Below, one piece after another: positions 56,171 to 64,000 of a stretch of DNA of 64,000 bases; the stretch's first letter is position 1; every line of letters begins with the position of its first letter. The position numbers and the translations under genes were made by a program. Below the pieces are notes generated by a model. The model did not search any database, had not been told where the DNA came from, and was given only the letters and a program-made list of their open reading frames with translations. Source of the DNA: Garcia nutans (taxonomy: Eukaryota > Streptophyta > Magnoliopsida > Malpighiales > Euphorbiaceae); the NCBI GenBank assembly GCA_947685225.1, contig CANTUV010000009.1:2356001-2420000 (forward strand). The letters are read 5' to 3'.

Positions 56171-56670
56171 AACACGCCCATGGACACACCCGTGTCTGTG
56201 GGCGTGTCATTATGTTTCTCAGGCAGTAGCTATTACACGCCCATGAACACGCCCGTGTTAGTGGGCGTGTAAATTATCTTTTCAGACGGTAGCTACTACA
56301 CGCCCATAGACACGCCCGTGTTTATGAGCGTGTCGTTTTATTTTTCAAACAGAAGTTATCACACGCCCATGGACACTACCGTGTTCATGAACGTGTCTCT
56401 ATAAAAAAAAATTTGAAATTTGAAATTTGAAATTTGAAATGGGCACGCCCCAGGAACACGCCCAGATTAGTGGGCGTGTTGATTGCATATGTGTCACAGT
56501 ATGTATGACACGCCCATGAGCACGCCCGTGTTTATGGGCGTGTAAATTGAAATTTCATCCAGTAGCTGTGACACGCCCATGGACACGCCCATGTCCAAGA
56601 GCGTGTCACGTAAACTGGCTTTTAAATCATGGGCACACCCATTAACACGGGCGTGTCTATGGGCGTGTTG
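56171..56670 (+). repeat. Palindromic minisatellite in the Athila C spacer, about 8 units
   Basis: Units start at 56171, 56234, 56297, 56360, 56451, 56507, 56570 and 56631 (63 bases where regular), with a short AAATTTG heptamer run at 56410-56440. The consensus has ACACGCCCATGNACACGCCCGTGT...GGGCGTGT interrupted by variants, and spacers with CAGTAGCT. It is the same family as the LTR array. Confidence 0.88.
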
Positions 56671-56678
56671 ACGTTTTC

Positions 56679-56688
56679 TATATATAGC
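56679..56688 (+). promoter_or_regulatory. Candidate internal TATA box for ORF2
   Basis: CTATATATAG sits 9 bases after the last palindromic unit. A pyrimidine-rich, AUG-free leader follows (56715-56870: TCTCTCATTCTCTCTCG and similar). Confidence 0.55.
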
Positions 56689-56870
56689 CCCACGCCCATT
56701 TTTCCGAAAAAAAGCTCAAATTTTCTCTCATTCTCTCTCGTTTTCTCTCAAATTTTCTACGTTTTCACCGGCTAATTCACACACCCATTCGATTTTCGAA
56801 CGAATTCTACTCCCGGGCTTGCATTATTTGTGTGTGATCTCTCGTTTTTCCATCGGATTTGCGATTTCAG

Positions 56871-57496
56871 GTACGAGATCTAATTTTTTTCGATTTTTGT
56901 TTGTTTTTCTTCGTTTTTCTTGCGTTTTTCATATATAATCTTTGTATTTGCTTGTGTTTACCATGAAATTCGAAATGTCGTGATTTGTTTGCTTTATTCC
57001 GGTGTTTTAAATTTTTGTGGCGTTTGATTTTAATTGTCATTTTGAACTACCGTTTGATTCGGAATATGTTTGATTTTAGATTTGTTTTGAGTTGTTGATT
57101 AATCAAATAATATGTTGTTTTAATTTTAAAATTGTTTTTTTATAGTTTGCGTTATTCCGTTGTGTTATTATTGTGTTGATTAATCAAATAATTGTTTTGA
57201 TTCTCGTTACTTGTGATTTATGAATAATATGTTGATCGAATAATCATTTGCGTCATTTTGTTGTGTTATTTGAAATTGAATAATATGTTGGTTTTGAAAT
57301 TGTTTGATTAATCCTAGCTACTTGTGGTTTATGGATAATATGTTGATTTGGTGATTGGCTTTATTGTGTGTTTATCGTTCGGGTTGATTTATTGCTTGCG
57401 ATTAATTGAGGTATGTGGTTCTAGGTGGATTGCGTTGTTTAGCCTGCATTTTGGTATGCTTTCGTTATTGACGAACCATTTAATTTATTCTTGCAG
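56871..57496 (+). other. Candidate leader intron of ORF2
   Basis: Donor ATTTCAG/GTACGAG at 56870/56871 and acceptor TTTATTCTTGCAG ending at 57496 frame 626 T-rich bases, typical of a plant intron. Upstream of the donor and downstream of the acceptor there is no AUG before 57607; inside the intron there are many. Confidence 0.6.
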
Positions 57497-57606
57497 ATTT
57501 ATCGAAAAAGGGCCCTCGCAAGCAATCATCGTCCCAGCTTCCAGCTAAACGGGCCCGAGGGGAGGGCAGTTCCAGCCAGCCTGCTACCCGCCCAACTTCT
57601 AAATTC

Positions 57607-58962
57607 ATGGCGGGACATAAGTGCCTCAAATTCTCAAATGGCGAGGAACGACGACGCTTCGAGTTGTTCGGCAACAAAGAATGGTCGGCACCTCGGTTCT
57701 TAGACTGGGAGGCTATGAAAATGGTTCATATTGCTGCAAAAGTGAAAGAAATGATTGATCAACCGGGGTGGGGCCAGCTCTTCTCTATCCACGAGCCCTC
57801 ATACCGAGAGCTTACAGTTGAGTTTTACTGCACCTTCCAATATCAGAAGACCAAAATCTCCATCACTGAGCCTACAGTTAAATTCCGACTGGGAGGGCAG
57901 AGGTTCCACATGAGCATCAACGACCTTGGGGTACATCTCGGGTTGTATACTGAAGAGGAGGTCCAGACCACCGATTATCTCAGTGCCGAGGTGGATTTTG
58001 CCGAGTATGATGTTGTTCCGCCTCGGGTTTGGCATGACTTTGCACCCACTGCCGATAGATATCAGCCCAAGGTCTCCAAGGCATCCAACTTTTATTCTTT
58101 CCCCTGTCGGGTGGTGCATAATTTGTTGGTTCACACTCTTACAGCCCGACTGAGCAGTACAGGGGTGGTGACCTTGAGTGATCTGTTCTTTCTGCACTGC
58201 ATGAAACATAAGATCCGGTGCAATGTAGCCCATGCCATCACCCATTTCTTCCATGAGCAGTCTCGGAAGGGAGCTTCAGGTGCTTTACATGGTGGCCTGT
58301 ATGTCACGAGACTTGCTCAACGGCTGGGTGTGTTAGATGGTTGCCTCCCTATGATGGTGGACGGTATGCCCAAGATATTGGGTATGGACACACTGAAGAG
58401 GTTGAATAGGGAACAGGTAGCTGGGCTGCGGGCTGCTCCTATGGATTCAGATTTACCAGAGGCAGCTCCTTCTGCTCCTACCTCCGATATACCACCACCT
58501 CCACCGTCAGATTATGCTGCTGGACCCTCTGCTGCTGGACCTTCATCTGCTGCTGGACCCTCTGCTGCTGCTGGGCCTTCATTTTTCCAGTCTCCTGCAT
58601 TCCGAGATTGGCGCCAGTCAATTAATGAGGAGTGGGATGATGACAGGAAACCCACCGAGTTTGAACGTCAGATGTGTCGGATGGAAGGTATGATAAACAA
58701 TATCGCTCTACACCAGAATATGGTCTTAATCCAGCAGGAAGACTTCCAAGCCCAGTTAGATCACGAGATCTTGAGGCGACAGTGGCTAGAGCAATCCATG
58801 TTGGAGTTCTGGCGGTATCAGGGGTTTCACCCTTCACAGCCACCACCTCCACCCTATCAGCCACCTGCCCGTCCACCGACACCTGCACCTGCACCTGCTC
58901 CTGCACCGGAACCTGTTCCACAGGTTGATGTCTCCGATGATGATGAGACCAGCAGTGATTAG
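57607..58962 (+). CDS. Athila C ORF2 (env-position ORF), intact
   Basis: 451 residues from ATG 57607 (TTCATGGCG, a good plant start with G at +4). It is the first AUG of the predicted spliced RNA. The N-terminal two thirds match ORF2 of element A: SYRELTVEFYCTF, VKFRLGGQRFHMSINDLGVHLGL, YSFPCRVVHNLLVHTLTARLSSTGVV, LFFLHCMKHKIRCNVAHAITHFF. Then a GPSAAGPS-type Ala/Pro linker (about 300-325), a helical, probably coiled-coil part (EFERQMCRMEGMINNIALHQ, about 345-395) and a Pro-rich, acidic tail. Open codons between the acceptor and the ATG encode a basic KKGPRKQ...KRARG. No signal peptide or membrane span is visible, so it is not recognisably an envelope protein. The role is unknown; in element A it is broken. 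It is the most G/C-rich stretch of the region. Confidence 0.82.
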   Translation: MAGHKCLKFSNGEERRRFELFGNKEWSAPRFLDWEAMKMVHIAAKVKEMIDQPGWGQLFSIHEPSYRELTVEFYCTFQYQKTKISITEPTVKFRLGGQRFHMSINDLGVHLGLYTEEEVQTTDYLSAEVDFAEYDVVPPRVWHDFAPTADRYQPKVSKASNFYSFPCRVVHNLLVHTLTARLSSTGVVTLSDLFFLHCMKHKIRCNVAHAITHFFHEQSRKGASGALHGGLYVTRLAQRLGVLDGCLPMMVDGMPKILGMDTLKRLNREQVAGLRAAPMDSDLPEAAPSAPTSDIPPPPPSDYAAGPSAAGPSSAAGPSAAAGPSFFQSPAFRDWRQSINEEWDDDRKPTEFERQMCRMEGMINNIALHQNMVLIQQEDFQAQLDHEILRRQWLEQSMLEFWRYQGFHPSQPPPPPYQPPARPPTPAPAPAPAPEPVPQVDVSDDDETSSD

Positions 58963-60175
58963 CCACATTCTTATTTTATTTTGATGTCGTCTTTTATTTC
59001 TTTACTTATTTAAAACGCTTTTTAGTTTTTCTTCTTTTACTTGCTTTTGGATTAGTATTATTATTATTTTCTTTAGCATTGTTTCGTTTCTTTATTTATT
59101 TATATATATTAACCTTGTTTTGAGTGCATTGTAGAATACTATTTTCATGCAAAATCTCCTTCACCGCACTCTTGGCACCATACTCATTTTCATCCACTCA
59201 TGGACTTGGAAAAGGGCAGTAATTATCTCTCTTCATTGTTTCATGTTTTGCGCACACATTGAGGACAATGTGCATCTTAAGTAAGGGGGAGAGGTATACT
59301 TTATTGAATAAATTTCTACTTCAATTTTTTTTGATTCATTTGTCTCAATCAATGTCTGCTAAGTAAGCTAAATTGTTATGATAAGTATAATTTGATGTGA
59401 TTTCCCTTTACATGTTAAACTAATTTGAAATTTCCTAAATGACAATTTCTTGTTGAGGTTAACTTAGTGATTTCGATCAATTGTTGAGGATCGATTGTAA
59501 TGGCTATAGTTAAGTTGTGGATCGATGGAAATTGGAACATTACTAAAATTTGAAACCTTAGTTACATTTTTGAGCATAATACAATTTCGTAGATTCTTGA
59601 GTCGGACTTGGTACGACCCTTAAGTTTATAACCCTTGAATAAAAATAAATAATTCTAAGGAGCTTTGAAAATTTTTCCCTGTTCCGCTGATTTTGACTAC
59701 AAATGAGTTAGAATCATGAATAGTGTTAGTAGCCATTTGAACGGTGATTCTGGCTGAGTAACCGGGGGTGGGCATCACAAATGTTTACCTTCGCGTCAAA
59801 AGACTAGTATCAGTTCAAACAAGTCGGGCTCCTTAAAACATATAAAAAAAATAAAAATAAAAATAAAAATAAAAATATAATAATACGAATAATAATAAAT
59901 TTGAGGGTTAGAATGCTTAAGAGAAAACTCACGTTTTTCGCACTTTGTTCATGCCATTTGAATTTGCTGGAATTTTATGCTCAATTTTTAAACTCTGGAT
60001 TTTTAGGTTTTAGGTATATGAAATTTTTATTTTGAAACTTCTTGATTCAGCTGTTATGATTGTGAATTATTTTGATTGAGAAAGTGAGGTTATCCGATTC
60101 GAGCATTGTCAAAACTTTATTTTTCTTTGTGAATATAGAGGGAGTCCGTCATTTCTGCTTATTACAGTAATTTAG
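58963..60175 (+). other. Athila C 3' untranslated region
   Basis: No ORF. It holds the internal polypurine tract (59255-59294) and an AAAAAT run at 59846-59876. Confidence 0.6.
59255..59294 (+). promoter_or_regulatory. Internal polypurine tract with AGGA-loop hairpin (Athila C)
   Basis: CACATTG-AGGA-CAATGTG (59255-59272, 7-bp stem) and AAGTAAGGGGGAGAGG (59279-59294). Same stem and place as in element A, about 290 bases after ORF2. Confidence 0.65.
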
Positions 60176-60215
60176 TTTGCTTGAGGACAAGCAAAAACTC
60201 AAGTGTAGGGGAATT
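60176..60215 (+). promoter_or_regulatory. 3' polypurine tract with AGGA-loop hairpin (Athila C)
   Basis: TTTGCTTG-AGGA-CAAGCAAA (60176-60195, 8-bp stem), five bases, then AAGTGTAGGGGAATT (60201-60215) directly against the 3' LTR. Confidence 0.75.
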
Positions 60216-62017
60216 TGATAAGTACACAATTGATGATATTTTATTCCCATTTCTTAATATGATTATTATCAAATTGAGTTTAATTTGTTTGTTCAAAGTG
60301 CAATTTAAGGATAATTTCAGGAATTCTCGATAATTTGAGGCTTTTGGTCATTTCGGAGCAATTACGGATGAAAGTAGAAGAAAAGAGCAAAAAATTGTCA
60401 ATGGACACGCCCACGAACACGGGTGTGTCGTTAGGCGTGCCCCTATTACTGCATTCAGTGGCTATGACACGACCAGCTGCATAGGCGTGTCACCAAACGT
60501 GCCATTTGTCCAGAGTCACAGTAGCTTCTACACGCCCAGGACCACGGGCGTGCTCATGATCGTGTCATTTATCCAAAGTCACAGTAGCTGCGACACGCCC
60601 AGGACCACGGGCGTGTCAATGAGCATGTAATTCATCTAGACTTACAGTAGCTGTCACACGCCCGGTACCACAGGCGTGCCAAGGAACGTGCCTTTTTATT
60701 CAGACTTACAGTAGCTATAACACGCCCAGGACCACGGGCGTGTCGGTGGGCGTGCCCTTTGTTCAAGATCACAGTGCTTATGACACGCCCAGGACCACGG
60801 GCATGTCAGTGGTCGTGTCACCTGTCGAAAAGTGAGATTCTTTGCACTGATTGGGGAATAAGTGGGGAACAACAGCTGGCCTTTGTCAAAAAGAAAGAAC
60901 AAGAAAAGGAGAGCTTGCCTAAATCAGGGAAAAGAGTGATGAACCAAGGGAAAGTGGTAGACAATGGATAGTTTGAGTGAGCTGGAGGTATGGGCTAGAG
61001 ATTTGGAGGGAAATAAAAAGAGAAGAGAGGGAGAAGAACAAAAATTTTTGCTGGAGCATTTCTGGAAGCAGAGAAGAGAGAAGAGAAGGAAGAGCCATCT
61101 GCTGGAGCATTTCTGAAAGCAGAGAAGAGAGAAGAGAAAGAAGAGCCATCTGCTGGAGCAATGAGAAGGGTCTTGAGCTGAGATTGAAGGAAGATCCACA
61201 CCATACTCAAGCCCTAAATCAAGAATCAAGAGCTCAAGTGAAGAAATACAGATTCACTGCCATGAATTGTTTGGTTTTTCTTTCTTATTTATCTTTCTCT
61301 GTTTTTCTAGCTGTTAATATGAACTAAATCTTTCTCTATCTAGATGTTGATGAACCCTAGCCAATTTGTATGAACTGAACAATTGTATTCAGTTGAATCA
61401 ATTAATTGAGTTGTTTTATTCTTATGATACTTGTTGTTATTTCCAATTGATAATAGCATGCTTGTTGATTGGTTATTATTTTCATATTATTGACTTGAGA
61501 AAACTTGATGTGAATTGAATACTCATAAGGATTGAGGATTGATTGGGGTACTAGAGATAGACCTACAAGATCCTTTGGTTTATAGTTCCTTGTCCTTAAT
61601 GCATGATCTAATTAATTGTGTTTTGAGAAGAGATTCTGGCACTCTACTTAGTGATTAGGGATTAATCCACTCGAGAGAGGTTTTAATCTAAGTTAGAGGA
61701 ATGCCAATTCAATTTGATTAAACGATTTAGCTGAATGGATTGTTTATAAATATCATTGAGGCTAGGGGGATTCAATATCTGGATAGTTCTATTAATATCA
61801 TTATAAATCTTTTGTGCACAGCATTTAATTTCCTTTCATTCATTAATTAGTTGATTTTAGTTACAACACATCACACAACTATTAATTTTCTAAACAACGA
61901 TTAAGATTTGCACTAGTACTTGGCCTTGTCCCTAGAGGAATGACATTCACTCACTACTATATTACTTGAGCGATCCGTGCACTTGCGGTAATTGCATATA
62001 GCATACGAAACGCATCA
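60216..62017 (+). repeat. Athila C 3' LTR
   Basis: 1802 bases, TGATAAG...CGCATCA, with seven palindromic units (60404-60830) and no TRIM. Followed by the AAAAG target copy. Confidence 0.95.
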
Positions 62018-63218
62018 AAAAGAAAAGCTTACCTAAATAATGGGAAAGGGAGATGAAACAAAGGAAGGTTGTAGACAATGGATGGGGGTGGTGAGTTGGA
62101 AGTATGGGTTGGAGATTTGAATGGAAATAAAAAGAGAAGAGGAGGAGAAGAAGGAGGAGTTGTTAGGACGTTTTTGAAAACAGAGAACAGATAAGAGGAG
62201 GAGGAGCCAGCTGCTGGAGCAAGGAGAAGAGTCTTGAGCTGAGTTTGAAGAAGGATACACATCTTGTACAAGCCCTAGCCCTAAACCAAGAATCAAGGAT
62301 TGAAATGAAGAAATACAAATTATTTGCCATGGATTGTTTGGTTTCTCTTACTCATTTATCTTGCTCTGTTTTTCTAGTTTTGAATATGAACTAATTCCTT
62401 CTCTATCTAGATATTGATGAACCCTAGCTCATTTGTATGAATTGAACAATTATATTTAGTTGAATCATTTGATTGAGTTGTTTTATTCTTATGATGCTTG
62501 ATGTTATTTCCAATTGATAATAGCATGCTTATTGATTGGTTGTTATTTTCATATTATTGACTTGAGAAAGCTTGATATGAATTGAATACTCATAAGGGTT
62601 AAGGATTGATTGGGGTACTAGAGATAGACCTACAAGATCCTTTGGTTTATAGTTCTTTGTTCTTAATGCAAGATCTATTTAATTGTGTTTGAGAAGAGAT
62701 TCCAGCACTCTACTTAGTGATCAGAGATTAATCCACTCGAGAGGGGTTTTAGTCTAATTTAGAGGAATGCCAACTCAAATCTATTAAATGATTTAGCTGA
62801 ATTGATTGATCATAAATATTATTGAGGCTAGGGGGATTCAATATCTGGATAGTACTATTAATATTATTATCAATCCTTTTTGCACAGCATTTAATTTCTC
62901 TTTATTTCCAGTTATTAATTTAGTTGTTTTTAGTTACAAAGCATCACACAACTATTAATTTGCTAAACAACGGTTAAGATTTGCACTAGTACTTGGCTTT
63001 GTCCCTAGTGGAACGATAACTCACTTATTACTATATTACTTGGGCGACCCGTGCACTTGCGGTATTGCTATAGCATAGTTCACCCGCACCAGTTTCTTAT
63101 TGATTTAGGCTTCTTGACAAAATGGTTTAGGTCATTTTATCCTTCAAACCAATCAATTAATATTCTCATTTATTCTTTATTGTTTTTTTTATGTGGGACT
63201 TCCCACTTTACTTCAACA

Positions 63219-64000
63219 CCCTTGGCTTAAGTTTTACATAGGGTTGGCAACAGATAGAGTATTCGTAAAAAATGTCATATCCGAATTAAAATCTGTTTAA
63301 TTTTTAAAATATCCAAATATGTTTAAACTCAATTATTGTTATAATCATATATGTCCTGAATCTGTTTAATATTACCTATTTACTATCTGAATCCATTTAA
63401 TTACCCGTTTAAATATAAAAATATAAAAATATTATAAAATTTAAAATATAAATTATAAGTTTTTAATTAAATAATTATAAATAAATATTTAATATTAATA
63501 TAATTTCATTAAAAATAATTTTATATTATATAATTTTATAATTAAAATAAAATATAATAAATATATAATTAAAATTTTAATAAAATATAATTAATATATA
63601 ATTAAGTTTGAATAATGGATATCCAATAGTTTATATTTAAATTTAATTCAAATCTATTATAAATAATAATAATACTATTTATATTCATTTAAATCTGTTT
63701 ATAAATTATTTATAATTTATATAAATTAATCGAAATAAATTAAATATCTCAAAATATCTAATTTATTGTCTCCCTTAATTTTACATTGCTGGCCTTGGCC
63801 ATTTGAGAGGTGGTGAAAGCTAATTAATTGAAAATGGAAATGAAAAGAGTATATTAGGTATAGAATCATGCCTAGAGATCAATGGAATCTTAACGTAGAT
63901 TATTATGTGCAGATTCACACTATTAAATAAGCCATTATTTATATATATCTTTACATTAATATATTTTCTTATTGAATAGGAAAAAAAGGCAAAGTAATAA
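63219..64000. other. AT-rich end of window
   Basis: No gene. Between 63285 and 63710 variants of AATCTGTTTAA recur (63290, 63359, 63390, 63690), suggesting an old, eroded repeat that I cannot classify. Confidence 0.4.

Larger units (their letters stand above)
48270..62017 (+). mobile_element. Athila-lineage Ty3/gypsy retrotransposon 'C'
   Basis: LTRs 48270-50473 and 60216-62017 (TGATAAG...CGCATCA), target duplication AAAAG at 48265-48269 and 62018-62022. It inserted into a solo LTR of its own family. The left LTR is longer only because of a 397-bp TRIM. About two dozen LTR differences by eye over 1.8 kb, many of them C/T or G/A at CpG. The element holds gag-pol with two nonsense codons and an intact ORF2. 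Confidence 0.95.
47704..63091 (+). mobile_element. Solo LTR of the Athila C family, interrupted
   Basis: 47704-48269 plus 62023-63091, starting TGATAAGTACAC and ending CCCGCACCA. The target duplication GTTTC is at 47699-47703 and 63092-63096. No internal domain is attached, so it is a solo LTR left by recombination between LTRs. Its U3 side holds five palindromic 63-bp units. It is clearly more diverged from the LTRs of element C than those are from each other. Confidence 0.88.
46955..63218 (-). mobile_element. Small non-autonomous LTR element, interrupted
   Basis: LTR 46955-47218 (264 bases, TGTTAG...TTAACA). Internal region of 330 bases (47219-47548) with no ORF. Right LTR 47549-47703 plus 63097-63218. 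The plus strand reads GGCTCTGATACCA just before the right LTR, i.e. primer site TGGTATCAGAGCC on the minus strand, and CCCCCTTAAG just after the left LTR, i.e. a purine tract on the minus strand. The right LTR is split by the insertions nested in it. LTRs differ at many positions, so it is the oldest layer. I found no matching target duplication. Confidence 0.75.

Overview
This is plant nuclear DNA, most likely from a eudicot. It is AT-rich, with LTR retrotransposons of the Ty1/copia, Athila and chromovirus types, tRNA primer-binding sites for initiator Met and Asp, a secreted S1 (self-incompatibility homologue) gene, a DUF241 gene, RPP13-like NLR-derived ORFs and an IST1-like gene fragment. 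I cannot name the species. No intact rRNA or tRNA gene and no CRISPR array is visible. Most of the window is transposable elements; host genes are few and mostly broken.

Layout. 1-3141: 3' part of a decayed copia element, cut by the window edge. 3354-12810: a diverged tandem duplication of about 5 kb. Each copy carries an intact 534-codon ORF with an NLR winged-helix end plus LRRs but no P-loop; copy B also has an S1 gene and a 224-bp LINE insertion with an 11-bp target duplication. 13955-14345: frameshifted S1 pseudogene. 14619-25438: decayed minus-strand copia element, split by a chromovirus (16810-23136, TSD cttaa). 25508-26938: two exons of an IST1-like gene, abutting the truncated 5' end of the copia element through scrambled filler DNA. 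27527-31296: very AT-rich spacer with a 111-bp tRNA-derived SINE (14-bp TSD). 31297-45997: a DUF241 gene split in two by a 13.8-kb minus-strand Athila element ('A', TSD ttaag). 46955-63218: a four-level nest. A small minus-strand LTR element contains, in its right LTR, a solo LTR; the solo LTR contains a full Athila element of its own family ('C', TSD aaaag); and the 5' LTR of C contains a 397-bp TRIM (TSD cttac).

The two Athila elements share one plan: LTR, tRNA-Asp primer site, Gag-Pol, a short hairpin just after the pol stop, a minisatellite-rich spacer, a splice acceptor, a second ORF (ORF2), an internal polypurine tract with hairpin, and a terminal polypurine tract with hairpin. Comparing them is the most informative thing in the window. 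The hairpins at the polypurine tracts keep a TTG-AGGA-CAA core while their outer stems co-vary, and the chromovirus has the same structure inside its last codons. In element C, ORF2 appears to have its own TATA box, an AUG-free leader and a leader intron, directly downstream of a palindromic 63-bp minisatellite that also occurs in its LTRs.

Pol of element A is one uninterrupted ORF and the A LTRs differ at only about 11 of 1313 positions by eye, so A is young. Its gag and ORF2 nevertheless carry stops. Element C has only two nonsense codons in about 1790 codons of gag-pol, both readable as C-to-T changes.
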